A DNA stretch of 64,000 bases. Source: Chloroflexota bacterium (GTDB taxonomy: Bacteria; Chloroflexota; Anaerolineae; Aggregatilineales; J027). Shown piece after piece: positions 8,319 through 16,835 of the stretch (its first letter is position 1; every line of letters begins with the position of its first letter). The position numbers and the translations under genes are program-made. The stretch lies in contig JACRBG010000002.1 of assembly GCA_016234595.1 (NCBI GenBank), positions 310,001 through 374,000 of the forward strand, read 5' to 3'. A model generated the notes under the pieces. It did no database searches. It was not told where the DNA came from and saw nothing but the letters and a program-made list of their open reading frames with translations.

Positions 8319-8360
8319 AGGGGGGCTGCAACGTCAAGAATTGCCGCCCCCTTTGTTATT
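8319..8360 (+). terminator. Terminator-like hairpin between ccmE and ccmF
   Basis: A GC-rich stem (8319-8331 with 8341-8353, one mismatch and one G-U pair) closes a nine-base loop, and TGTTATT follows. The U-run is imperfect, so partial read-through or attenuation is as likely as full termination. The stem contains the in-frame TTG at 8341, which argues that ccmF starts at ATG 8401. Confidence 0.55.
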
Positions 8361-8400
8361 CACACGTCCGTACCCGTTAAATAGTCTGGACAAAGAAGCT

Positions 8401-10563
8401 ATGATCGCTGAACTCGGGATTGTTTTTACATCGCTGGCGCTTCTAGTCGCAATCGCAGCAACCCTGCTTGCTATTCTAAGCGTCGTCCTCAAAGATGAGC
8501 GCTTCGCATCCAGCGCACGGAATGCGTTGCTCGCCGTTTTTCCTCTGCTCTCTGTTGCCTGCTTGCTGTTGATTTATGCCCAATGGACAGGCGAGTACAG
8601 CATTGATTACGTCAACAGTGTCTCGGCTAACTCGCAACCCCAAACGCTGAAAGTCACGGCCCTGTGGGGCAGCCAAGCGGGGTCTTTGCTCTTTTATTCG
8701 TGGATGCTTAGTCTATTTAGTGCCAGCGCGGTCTGGTTCAACTGGAAGCGCCAACATCACCTGATGCCTTGGGTGATGGTTTTTGTTGGGGCTACCATCG
8801 TTTTTTTCACGCTTTTGAACGTCTTTTATGAAAATGCTTTTGCCCGTACATGGATTGACCCCTCTGGCAACCGACAAACCATTGAGGTTTCTGTCTTAAA
8901 ACCGGAAGGTAAAGTGGTTGCTTATCCGTGGAAAGTCGAAATTAATGGGCAATCACAAGCCGATTATGGCCCATCCAACACCATTGCACCGCAACCGGGT
9001 ATCGGCGAGGTTTATGATGGGCATGGCCTAAACCCCTTGCTGCGTCACCCCGGTATGGTGATTCATCCACCCATGCTCTATCTCGGTTTTACCGGATTCG
9101 TCATCCCCTTCGCTTTTGCGATGGCTGCCCTCATGATGGGGCATATGGACGCCGACTGGATTCGGGCCGTGCGGCGGTGGAGTTTAATCGCATGGGTCTT
9201 TCTATCCATCGGCCTCATTTTGGGCGGACGCTGGGCCTATGACGTGCTTGGTTGGGGTGGTTATTGGGGCTGGGACCCGGTCGAAAACTCAGCCTTCCTG
9301 CCGTGGCTGACAGGTACGGCCTTTTTGCACAGCGTTATGATTCAAGAAAAACGCGGGATGCTCAAAGGCTGGAACATGGTGATGATTATCGCCACCTATC
9401 TCTTGGTTTTGCTGGGCACTGTCGCCACCCGCACCGGCCTTTTGAGCAGTGTTCACACTTTTGCTGAAAGCCCACTCGCCATTCCAATGGGGGCCTTCTT
9501 GCTGACCACCTTGATTGGCAGCACGGCTGCTTTCCTGTGGCGCGGTCGTCAGGGCTATTTTAAAGGCGACCATGAAATTGAGGGTATTTTCAGCCGCGAA
9601 AGCATGTTTATGCTCAATAACTGGGTGTTTTTCGCGCTGGCAATTGTGGTTTTCTGGGGCACATGGGCCGAGAAAATTACTGACCTCGCGGTTGGAGTAG
9701 GCCTTCGCCAAAACGTCATCACCTTGGGGCCAGATTACTATCGTACACCCACCGCCATTTTATTCCTCATCATCTACATCTTGATGGGGGTTGCGCCGTT
9801 GGTGGCATGGCGACGTGCAACGGCTGAAAAAGTGGGGGCGGCTTTGCGATTCCCCATCGCCCTGACAGCGATTGTCATCATCGGCCTCATTATTTACGGC
9901 ATCAGTGTTGGTGCGACCATCGGGTTTGGCATCATGGCCTTTGCTGGATTCGCCACCCTGCTTGAGATCTCCAAAGGAGCACATGCCCGTCATAAGGCGC
10001 ATGGTGAACCCTATCCAGTGGCCCTCTATAAATTGGTTGGCCGTGATCGCCGTCGCTATGGCGGTTATATCATCCACCTCGGCATTGTGGTCATTGGGAT
10101 TGGCGTCATCGGTAGCACCATCTTCCAAAAAGTGACCCAACAGACCATTACCCCCGGTCAAACTATCAGCCTCGGCGCCTATACAATGCGGCTGGATAAT
10201 TCCTTCCTTGCCCAAGCTGAAGATGACCGTACTATGTCAGTTGCAAATGTCACGCTCTTCCACAATGGCAAAGAAATTGACCAACTGCGCCCCCGCCGTG
10301 ACTTTTTCCCATCGGGTTCGCCCATGACGATAGCGGGCGTTCACAGCAATCTAGAAGGGGATTTCTATTCACTCTTGGTTTTTACGCAAAACGACCAAGT
10401 AACCTTCCGTGTTTACTTTAATCCACTAGTCAATTTTGTTTGGTGGGGTGGGGTTTTGCTCATCATTGGAACGATTATTGCGGCGTGGCCGTCACGTGAA
10501 CCTGCCATTGTTCGACAGACTCGTCGTTCACCTGTTGCTGCCATTGCCACCGCAGGAGACTAG
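8401..10563 (+). CDS. ccmF: Cytochrome c heme lyase subunit CcmF
   Basis: CcmF joins heme from CcmE to the CXXCH cysteines of apocytochromes. The 720-residue polytopic protein has about 15 hydrophobic segments and the family's tryptophan-rich WWD heme-handling motif (GGYWGWDPVENSAF, about residues 286-300). A large outer domain lies near residues 600-680, before the last helix. The start is ATG 8401, as the open frame further upstream runs through a hairpin; its ribosome site (AAAGAAG) is weak. ccmH begins four bases after the stop. Confidence 0.93.
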   Translation: MIAELGIVFTSLALLVAIAATLLAILSVVLKDERFASSARNALLAVFPLLSVACLLLIYAQWTGEYSIDYVNSVSANSQPQTLKVTALWGSQAGSLLFYSWMLSLFSASAVWFNWKRQHHLMPWVMVFVGATIVFFTLLNVFYENAFARTWIDPSGNRQTIEVSVLKPEGKVVAYPWKVEINGQSQADYGPSNTIAPQPGIGEVYDGHGLNPLLRHPGMVIHPPMLYLGFTGFVIPFAFAMAALMMGHMDADWIRAVRRWSLIAWVFLSIGLILGGRWAYDVLGWGGYWGWDPVENSAFLPWLTGTAFLHSVMIQEKRGMLKGWNMVMIIATYLLVLLGTVATRTGLLSSVHTFAESPLAIPMGAFLLTTLIGSTAAFLWRGRQGYFKGDHEIEGIFSRESMFMLNNWVFFALAIVVFWGTWAEKITDLAVGVGLRQNVITLGPDYYRTPTAILFLIIYILMGVAPLVAWRRATAEKVGAALRFPIALTAIVIIGLIIYGISVGATIGFGIMAFAGFATLLEISKGAHARHKAHGEPYPVALYKLVGRDRRRYGGYIIHLGIVVIGIGVIGSTIFQKVTQQTITPGQTISLGAYTMRLDNSFLAQAEDDRTMSVANVTLFHNGKEIDQLRPRRDFFPSGSPMTIAGVHSNLEGDFYSLLVFTQNDQVTFRVYFNPLVNFVWWGGVLLIIGTIIAAWPSREPAIVRQTRRSPVAAIATAGD

Positions 10564-10567
10564 AAAG

Positions 10568-11107
10568 ATGTTCAGACGGATTTTAGGACTCAGTTTTATT
10601 GGAATTTTGGTCTTCACAGGTTTGGTCGTTATCCACCAGCCGGTTAGCGCCCAAGGGGGCGATAAATATCCGCCGGGGGTAAGCGCCGACGATGTATATA
10701 AAATCGCCGCCCAAATCTATTGTGATGTATGTAAAGGGGTATCCATCGCCTATTGCCCCAGCGACCAATGCCAAGCATGGCGCGAAGAAATTGGCGATTT
10801 GTTGGCACAGGGTAAAAACGAACAAGAAATCAAACAACATTTTGCTGACCGCTATGGTGAGAAAGTCACCGGGGTTCCAGTTAGTGCGGCCAATCGCCGC
10901 CTAACCTATGGAATTCCCATAGCGTTAGCGGTCGCCGCAGGTTTAATGGTTTCCTTTCAAGTGTATCAATGGCGTCGGCGTGAAACCCGGGCTGTTCAGG
11001 TGGCCCGCGCTGCTAACCTTGACGAAAACTATGACCGACCTGTACCTGACAATGTTGACCCTGCCTATCTTGAACGTTTGATGAAACTTTTGGACGGCAA
11101 CAAATGA
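10568..11107 (+). CDS. ccmH: CcmH-like apocytochrome thiol-reduction protein
   Basis: CcmH keeps the apocytochrome CXXCH cysteines reduced and presents them to CcmF. The 179-residue protein has a signal peptide or helix (about 8-30), a CDVC pair at 52-55 in the place of the family's LRCXXC motif, the WREEIGDLL..GKNEQEI.QHFADRYG helix bundle typical of CcmH, and a membrane helix at about 120-137. Two further cysteines, C63 and C68, are unusual. GCAGGAG upstream overlaps the end of ccmF. The stop overlaps the ATG of ccmG (ATGA). Confidence 0.85.
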   Translation: MFRRILGLSFIGILVFTGLVVIHQPVSAQGGDKYPPGVSADDVYKIAAQIYCDVCKGVSIAYCPSDQCQAWREEIGDLLAQGKNEQEIKQHFADRYGEKVTGVPVSAANRRLTYGIPIALAVAAGLMVSFQVYQWRRRETRAVQVARAANLDENYDRPVPDNVDPAYLERLMKLLDGNK

Positions 11108-11718
11108 CCCAAGTAACCCCAAATCAACCCATTTCTGATACCGAAGTCTATGATGCCTATGCCGATAATGCTCCAGCACAGGCCCCGGCTAAAAATCGTA
11201 TGATGACACCTTTTGCTATTGTGGTTGTCGTTGGCGTGCTACTGATTTCCGCGATGGTCGCATGGGGTATCTATCGCAATGAACAAGAGCCATTGAATGA
11301 TGGCCCAGCCCCCGATTTTTCGCTCAAAACTTATGATAATCAGAATATTCGTCTGTCGGACTATAAAGGCAAGAATGTGGTTGTCATTAATTTCTGGCAG
11401 ACCAATTGCCCCCCCTGCCATGAAGAAGCCCCCATGTTGGTGAATGTCTATAACGACTACAAAGATCAAGGGGTGGTATTCATTGGGGTGAACGCCAAAG
11501 ACCCTGACAAACTGGCCCTCGACTACATTGACCAATATGACATTACTTACCTCAATGGTTTGGATGTTGGCGATAAAATTCAAGGGATGTATCGCACCGA
11601 TGGCTATCCTGAAACGATTGTCGTTAGCCTTGATGGGCAAGTACTGGTGCACTATATTGGTCAACCCAACGAAACCGCCTTTCGTCGCCTACTCGATCAG
11701 GCATTGGAGCAGTCATGA
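11104..11718 (+). CDS. ccmG: Membrane-anchored thioredoxin-like protein CcmG (ResA/TlpA type)
   Basis: The 204-residue protein has a polar start, a membrane helix at about 36-57 and an outward thioredoxin fold with the CPPC active site at 102-105 (WQTNCPPCHEE). The cis-proline loop is GYPETIV. It passes reducing power to CcmH or directly to apocytochrome c. It overlaps ccmH and the next gene by four bases each (ATGA), so translation is coupled. Confidence 0.9.
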   Translation: MTQVTPNQPISDTEVYDAYADNAPAQAPAKNRMMTPFAIVVVVGVLLISAMVAWGIYRNEQEPLNDGPAPDFSLKTYDNQNIRLSDYKGKNVVVINFWQTNCPPCHEEAPMLVNVYNDYKDQGVVFIGVNAKDPDKLALDYIDQYDITYLNGLDVGDKIQGMYRTDGYPETIVVSLDGQVLVHYIGQPNETAFRRLLDQALEQS

Positions 11719-12125
11719 CCGCCGGAGCTATCGTATTTGGACTTTTTGCCTTCGGGCTTATCGCATTTTTCGTGTTACGTCCGATTGTCTTTGCCGAGAA
11801 GGCCGTCAAGCGCGAGGTTTCATTAGCTGAATTGAGCGCAGAAGAATCGGCTGTCTTGTTACGGACACGCCTTGAAGGGTTTCTCATCAGCATTCACGAC
11901 CTTGATTTTGACTTTGACACAGGTAAAGTTTCTAAACAGGTCTATGCTGAACAGCGAAAATTACTCATTGGTCGGGCTATCAGCATACTGATTCAATTGG
12001 ATCAGACCGAGGCGCACTTGGTCGAAGTAGATGATGACATCGAACAGGCCATTGCGAGCTATCGGACAGTTGGCACTGAGAAAGTGGTATCTAAATCTAA
12101 GCAGGCCAAGAGGGTATCCATCTAA
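11715..12125 (+). CDS. Short CcmI-like membrane protein
   Basis: The 136-residue protein has one N-terminal helix (about 4-25), then a charged alpha-helical region with LRTRLEGFLISIHDLDFDFDTGKVS..VYAEQRKLL. The pattern 'DLDFDFDTGK(V/I)S...Y...R..L' recalls the first part of CcmI, which helps hand apocytochrome to the heme lyase. CcmI's TPR half is absent. Position directly behind ccmG, with four-base overlap, supports a Ccm role. The name is an inference from this short pattern. Confidence 0.5.
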   Translation: MTAGAIVFGLFAFGLIAFFVLRPIVFAEKAVKREVSLAELSAEESAVLLRTRLEGFLISIHDLDFDFDTGKVSKQVYAEQRKLLIGRAISILIQLDQTEAHLVEVDDDIEQAIASYRTVGTEKVVSKSKQAKRVSI

Positions 12126-13252
12126 TGCGTCGTCGCCTAAAACTATGGGCTGGTTGTGTGCTTTTAATCGGGGTTGGAATGTTTAATGTTCCAGTCACTG
12201 TCGCGGCACCCGCCCGACAACAATCCCTGACGATTCAAGGCCAATTGACCCTTGGCACGCTTGATGGCACAGCGATTCCCTCTGGTTTACCTGTCGAATT
12301 ACAAATGATTAGCGTGCGGGATGGATTGTTGCAAACGCAGTCCATCCCCACCAACGCGGATGGGTCATTCACGTTTGTGAATGTCCCGCGTTTTGGCTCC
12401 GAGATTTTTTATACTCTCTCAGCGGTCTATGCTGGGTTACGTCAATCCACCCCGCCTTTTTCAGCCGATGATGTGGACGAGCAAGGTACAATCGTACTAC
12501 GCCTTTACGAGACCACCGAGCAACTTGGTAATCTTGAAATTGCCCAAGCGACCACCCAAATTGATTTCACTGATGTTCAGCAGGTAGGCCTCAAGATTTT
12601 GCTGGAATTGCAAATCTTCAATCTGGGTGATCGTATCCCTTATTTCACGAATGAGGCTGATCCTACCCGCTTGGCGACATTTCATTTTGAACTGCCCGTC
12701 GGTGCGTATAACATCGCCCCCGAAGGCGAATCTGGTGCTCAGCGGTTTATCCTCCAAGAAAGCGTTATTCCGGTTGTCTACGATACCCAACCGATTTTTC
12801 CCAATTGGCCCACGCCACATATCATCCGCCTGTCCTATTTCTTACCCTATACGGGTAGTGCGGTGATTGACCAAGTGTTTCCGGTTACCGTCAATAATTT
12901 TTCGGTGTGGGTTCCCGAAAACGCCATTCAGGTTACGGGCGATCAATTTGCTCAGACTAAGGATCAAAAGCCCGAAGGGAGTAGCCTGACCTACCACATC
13001 TATAAACAAAAATCGTCGCTATCGGCCAATGAAAATTTGAAATTTACCCTTGAAGGCGTACCTACCCGTTCCACCACCGCCAAATCTGATACTTCTGAAG
13101 AGGGTGGGTCGGCTGTAGTGGCCCTGCTAATCGGCCTTAGTGTCCTTATCATTGGCGGAGCAGTGGGTTATTGGGTTTGGGCTTCGCGGCGCAAAGCAGC
13201 CCTCGCGCTTCTGGATGGCTCTTCGCAGAACGACGACAAAGGCACATCATGA
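12125..13252 (+). CDS. Exported membrane-anchored protein of unknown function inside the ccm operon
   Basis: The 375-residue protein has a signal peptide (about 1-29, ending VAA-APA), a beta-rich domain at about 35-130 that looks like a carboxypeptidase-regulatory/transthyretin-like fold, a second beta-rich domain to about 310 and a C-terminal helix at about 332-353 with a short basic tail. No catalytic motif is visible. The start overlaps the previous stop (TAATG) and the stop overlaps ccmA (ATGA), so it is translated with the heme-handling genes. A role in apocytochrome or heme handling outside the cell is possible but unproven. Confidence 0.75.
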   Translation: MRRRLKLWAGCVLLIGVGMFNVPVTVAAPARQQSLTIQGQLTLGTLDGTAIPSGLPVELQMISVRDGLLQTQSIPTNADGSFTFVNVPRFGSEIFYTLSAVYAGLRQSTPPFSADDVDEQGTIVLRLYETTEQLGNLEIAQATTQIDFTDVQQVGLKILLELQIFNLGDRIPYFTNEADPTRLATFHFELPVGAYNIAPEGESGAQRFILQESVIPVVYDTQPIFPNWPTPHIIRLSYFLPYTGSAVIDQVFPVTVNNFSVWVPENAIQVTGDQFAQTKDQKPEGSSLTYHIYKQKSSLSANENLKFTLEGVPTRSTTAKSDTSEEGGSAVVALLIGLSVLIIGGAVGYWVWASRRKAALALLDGSSQNDDKGTS

Positions 13253-13974
13253 TTGAAATTGAAGGTCTCGTCAAAACATTTGGCTATTTCCCAGTATTGC
13301 GCGGGGTGGATTTACACGTCGAGCGCGGCCAGTTTTTGGCCTTTTTGGGGCCAAATGGCTCTGGTAAAACGACCATGCTGCGAATTTTGCAGGGACTTGC
13401 CAAGCCCACCGCTGGTCGCGTCATGATTGGGGGGTGGGAAATCCCCAGAGAAACTTTTGCCATCCGCCAGCAGCTAGGGGTGGTCAGTCATTTACCTTTG
13501 CTCTACGACGCCTTGACCGCCGAAGAAAACCTGCTGTTTTTTGCCCGACTCTACGACCTGCCTGCCTCTGAACGAGGGAACCGCGTTCACTCGATACTCC
13601 AACAGGTCGGCCTAGAAAAACGGGCCAAAGATGTTGTGCAAACTTTTTCGCGCGGGATGGTTCAACGCCTTGCGATTGCCCGCGCCCTGCTGCATGACCC
13701 GGCCATTTTACTGTTGGATGAACCCTATACAGGCCTTGATGTGGATGCCGCCGCCTTACTCGATCACCTGCTTACCGAAGTGGCTGGGGTCAAAGATGGG
13801 ATTCGCACGGTCATTATGACCACCCATGATCTAGGGCGGGCCTATCAACATGCGACCCATATTGGGATTCTGAGCCGAGGCAAGATTGGTTATTATGGCC
13901 CCACCAGCGCCATGACTGCTGACGAACTGCCTCGCATTTACGCCGAAACCGTTGGGATGGTCACAACCGCATGA
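13249..13974 (+). CDS. ccmA: Heme exporter-type ABC ATPase CcmA
   Basis: The 241-residue ABC ATPase has Walker A (GPNGSGKTT), a signature-like FSRGMVQRLAIARAL, Walker B (ILLLDEP) and a switch histidine in TTHDLG. With CcmB and CcmC it releases holo-CcmE from the CcmABCD complex using ATP. The signature is SRGM rather than SGGQ, as in several CcmA proteins. ATG 13249 overlaps the upstream stop. The four-base overlap with ccmB is ATGA. Confidence 0.9.
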   Translation: MIEIEGLVKTFGYFPVLRGVDLHVERGQFLAFLGPNGSGKTTMLRILQGLAKPTAGRVMIGGWEIPRETFAIRQQLGVVSHLPLLYDALTAEENLLFFARLYDLPASERGNRVHSILQQVGLEKRAKDVVQTFSRGMVQRLAIARALLHDPAILLLDEPYTGLDVDAAALLDHLLTEVAGVKDGIRTVIMTTHDLGRAYQHATHIGILSRGKIGYYGPTSAMTADELPRIYAETVGMVTTA

Positions 13975-14705
13975 GCGCAACAACCACAACCTCTGAAACC
14001 ACTACCCCTGCTGCCAAACCGCGACGGCTGCGTACCCCCTATTTTCAAGTGGTCGCGTCGCTGGCGTGGAAAGATTTACGCGCCGAGGCTCGTGGGCGTG
14101 AGTTGGTTAATGCCATGCTGTTGTTTTCGGTCATGGCGGTGCTAATTTTTTCCTTTGCATTGGAACTTGACCGCCAAGCCCAAGAAGCCACGGTGGGTGG
14201 AGTATTATGGGTAACAATTGCCTTTGCTGGGACACTGGGCCTAGGCCGTTCCCTTGCGGCTGAAAAAGACAAAGGTAGCTTAGATGCCCTATTGTTGGCC
14301 CCCGTTGAACGCAGCGCCCTTTTTTATGGCAAGATGATTGGTAATTTCTTGTTTACTCTCGCTGTCGGATTCTTGTTGGTTTTTTTGCTGACTGTCTTGT
14401 TTAATGTCAATCTTTTCCGGCCCGTGCTATGGCTCATCATTGTATTGGGCTGTTTGGGTTTTGCTACCACTGGCACATTGGTCTCCAGTATGAGTGTTCA
14501 TGCCCGTGCCCGCGAAATGCTGCTGCCCATCTTGCTGTTGCCCGTCATTCTCCCCATCATTATTTCGGCCACCCGTGCCAGCACCGCTTTATTGACCGAA
14601 CTCAAGACCGAAGATTGGCTACCGTGGCTTCAATTGTTAGGGATGGTGGATTTTGTCTTTTTGTTAGCTGGTTTTTTCTTGTTCGACTTCATCGTTGAGG
14701 AATAG
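13971..14705 (+). CDS. ccmB: Heme exporter-type ABC permease CcmB
   Basis: The 244-residue protein has six hydrophobic segments beginning at about residue 45. It carries the CcmB-family patterns FAGTLGLGRSLAAEKDKGSLDALLLAPVER and LLPILLLPVILPIIISATRAS. A polar, Thr-rich N-terminal extension of about 20 residues precedes the LAWKDLRAE start of the usual family. It is the membrane half of the CcmA ABC unit. It lies between ccmA (overlap) and ccmC (three-base gap). Confidence 0.9.
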   Translation: MSATTTTSETTTPAAKPRRLRTPYFQVVASLAWKDLRAEARGRELVNAMLLFSVMAVLIFSFALELDRQAQEATVGGVLWVTIAFAGTLGLGRSLAAEKDKGSLDALLLAPVERSALFYGKMIGNFLFTLAVGFLLVFLLTVLFNVNLFRPVLWLIIVLGCLGFATTGTLVSSMSVHARAREMLLPILLLPVILPIIISATRASTALLTELKTEDWLPWLQLLGMVDFVFLLAGFFLFDFIVEE

Positions 14706-14708
14706 GAT

Positions 14709-15431
14709 ATGCAATATAGCGAATCTCGAACCCGTACTCTACAATGGCTCACTTATGCCAGCATCGGACTGTTTATCATCTCGTTTTTGATGATTTTTTT
14801 CTATGTGGGGCCAGAACAAACCCAAGGCGAAGTCCAGCGGATTTTTTATACCCATCTAGGGGCTTTTTTTGGGTCATTTTTGCTGTTCATCGCGGCGTTT
14901 ATTGCGGGCATTCAATATCTCCGCACCCGCCAAGAAAAATGGGATGACCTTGGTCTCTCGGCCATTGAAATTGGTCTGGGTTTTTCCCTGATTAACATCG
15001 TCACTGGCTCCATCTGGGCACGGCCCATTTGGAATACATGGTGGACATGGGACCCACGTTTGACCACCGTTTCAATTATGTGGTTGGCCTATGCTGCCTA
15101 TATGATGCTCCGGTCGGGCATTGAAGACCCCAATCGTCGTCGTCGTTTTGCGGCGGTCTATTCGATTCTGGCCTTTTCCAGCGTCTTCCTGACCATCATT
15201 ATTATCCGCATCCGCCCCGATACCATTCACCCTGTGGCGGCTGGCCCGACCTCGACCAGTGAAGGTATTGAAGGCGACTTTGCTATGTCAACCCGCATCA
15301 CCGAAACCCTCTTATTCACGATCTTTACCTATGTGGTCATCAGCATTACGGTGCTGTGGCATCGCATCCGTTTGGAAAATCGTGCCAAGCAAATTCAATC
15401 TCGTAAAATGAAGCTCCTGTTGAACGCTTAG
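14709..15431 (+). CDS. ccmC: Heme-handling protein CcmC
   Basis: CcmC loads heme on to CcmE. The 240-residue protein has six membrane helices and the tryptophan-rich WWD loop (WNTWWTWDPRL, about 108-118). External histidines that could ligate heme are in FYTHLG (about residue 50) and TIHPVA (about 176). The protein ends in a basic tail. It sits three bases after ccmB, with ccmD 10 bases downstream. Confidence 0.92.
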   Translation: MQYSESRTRTLQWLTYASIGLFIISFLMIFFYVGPEQTQGEVQRIFYTHLGAFFGSFLLFIAAFIAGIQYLRTRQEKWDDLGLSAIEIGLGFSLINIVTGSIWARPIWNTWWTWDPRLTTVSIMWLAYAAYMMLRSGIEDPNRRRRFAAVYSILAFSSVFLTIIIIRIRPDTIHPVAAGPTSTSEGIEGDFAMSTRITETLLFTIFTYVVISITVLWHRIRLENRAKQIQSRKMKLLLNA

Positions 15432-15441
15432 GAGAGCAACC

Positions 15442-15657
15442 ATGCCCGATACCCTTGATTATATGATTTTAGGCTATGTTGTCGCGTTTGTGCTGTTGGG
15501 GATTACGATAGGCAGCGTGGTGTGGCGCTATCGTTCCTATGCCAAAACCGAAGCCTTGCTAGACCAGTTAGAGGCATCCGAGCAATCAGCAACCTCAAAT
15601 CCTTCTACCCCGCCTAACGCTAGTTCTGCTGCTACCAATGCGGTTCCATCCCGCTAA
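15442..15657 (+). CDS. ccmD: CcmD-like small membrane protein
   Basis: The 71-residue protein has a single helix at about 8-27, followed by WRYRSYAKTEALLDQLE and a Ser/Ala/Asn-rich tail. Size, topology and place behind ccmC match CcmD, which stabilises the CcmABC-CcmE complex. Sequence conservation in this family is poor, so the call rests mainly on context. A GGAG lies before the ATG. Confidence 0.7.
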   Translation: MPDTLDYMILGYVVAFVLLGITIGSVVWRYRSYAKTEALLDQLEASEQSATSNPSTPPNASSAATNAVPSR

Positions 15658-15666
15658 AAAAATCAA

Positions 15667-15700
15667 AAGAGGCTCAATCCCTAGTTGGGGTGAGCCTCTT
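15667..15700. terminator. Bidirectional terminator between ccmD and the GAF gene
   Basis: AAGAGGCTCA at 15667-15676 and TGAGCCTCTT at 15691-15700 are perfect complements around a 14-base loop. T-rich sequence follows on the plus strand, and A-rich sequence (AAAAAATC) precedes on the other side, so it can end both converging transcripts. Confidence 0.8.
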
Positions 15701-15729
15701 TGTGTTGATCTATTTTTTAACCCAGATGG

Positions 15730-16632
15730 CTATTTGTTGTTGGGGTCGTCATCAAATTGGCGCCGCATATCTTTGGCAAGGGATGATAGGGTCTGGAAAT
15801 AATCCGTTTCGGTAATTTCTTTGACCTCTTTGGTCACTTTTTTCTGGTCAATCTGAATCTGCAACCGCTGCACTTCGCGTTGTGCTTTGTCGAGATCGGC
15901 TTTTACTTGGGCAAACAACCGTGCATTGTCAATAGCGATAGCAGCTTGACTGCCAAAAGCCAACATTAACGGCACACTATCTTGATTAAATAAACCCTGC
16001 TCAATCCGATTGTCGGCATACAACACCCCAACAATCCGGCCATGCAATACCAGTGGGATACACAAAATCGAGCGTAGTGAATTACTGACTACACTCTGCA
16101 TCCCTTGAAAACGATCATCGGATTGGGCATTGGTGGTAATAATCGGCTCACCTTGCGCAATCGCTGAATTGACGATACTGCGGCTAAAAATGGCATCTTC
16201 CTGCGCCAAAGACTCCCGATCCCAATTCCGCGCTGCACGAATGGATAATTCATCTGTTTCATGGTCGCGCAGCATTAGATAGGCCCGTTCCGCCCGTGTC
16301 AAGGAAATGATAGTATCCATCACTTCTTGGAGGACTTGCTGAAGATCAAGCGAGGAGGTGATTAACGCCGAGGTGCGTACCAGTTGTTGAAATTCACCCA
16401 GTTCAGTAAATACACTGTGGCTGGCACGTTCCACATTATCGGTATCTTGCCGGACGGTTGCCATAATGCCCGCCACATCTACCGATAATTTAATCCCATT
16501 TTTCTCAAGGGCTTGCATCATCCGGGCCAGCACCGATTCTAGACGTTCGGTACTGCTCATCAGTTGATGAAGACTTTCAAGGAAGTGGGCCGCATTCATA
16601 TTGGTTCGGTCAGTCATAGGCTGTCTTCTCAT
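15730..16632 (-). CDS. GAF-domain sensor protein
   Basis: The 300-residue protein has an N-terminal helical region (about 10-100), a GAF domain at about 105-250 (LVRTSALITSSLDLQQVL, AERAYLMLRD, LCIPLV..GRIVGVLYADN, LMLAFGSQAAIAIDNARLF) and a C-terminal coiled coil. No histidine kinase, cyclase or HTH output domain follows, so it may work through a partner. GAF domains bind small ligands, but ligand residues cannot be read here. The first ATG is at 16632; a second at 16617 has a better ribosome site (GAGAAGA) and may be the true start. Confidence 0.75.
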   Translation of the reverse strand: MRRQPMTDRTNMNAAHFLESLHQLMSSTERLESVLARMMQALEKNGIKLSVDVAGIMATVRQDTDNVERASHSVFTELGEFQQLVRTSALITSSLDLQQVLQEVMDTIISLTRAERAYLMLRDHETDELSIRAARNWDRESLAQEDAIFSRSIVNSAIAQGEPIITTNAQSDDRFQGMQSVVSNSLRSILCIPLVLHGRIVGVLYADNRIEQGLFNQDSVPLMLAFGSQAAIAIDNARLFAQVKADLDKAQREVQRLQIQIDQKKVTKEVKEITETDYFQTLSSLAKDMRRQFDDDPNNK

Positions 16633-16766
16633 TCATCGGATTATGGCAATCTCGTTAATAATACCAGATTCATCGCTAAAATGCAGATAGAAATTGTATG
16701 ATAGTTTTAGTTGGTAGATGGTTCTCTTCTAATTGTATATGATTTATGTCGTAAATTTTTCACCCT

Positions 16767-16795
16767 TTGACACCCACTTTTCCTAACTGTATAAT
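16767..16795 (+). promoter_or_regulatory. Consensus sigma70 promoter of the metal ABC transporter
   Basis: A perfect TTGACA at 16767-16772 and a perfect TATAAT at 16790-16795 are 17 bases apart. The start site would fall near 16802 with a leader of about 34 bases. No obvious palindromic operator overlaps it. Confidence 0.85.
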
Positions 16796-16835
16796 ACACA
16801 AGTGAGATTTCGTATCAATACGACTGGTCAACCTT

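Noticed and set aside
8341-8400. TTG start extending CcmF by 20 residues
   Set aside because: The TTG is in the stem of a terminator-like hairpin and has no ribosome site.
9760-10215. 151-residue minus-strand frame within ccmF
   Set aside because: It is a shadow of the membrane helices of ccmF and has an improbable Asp/Asn/His-rich content.
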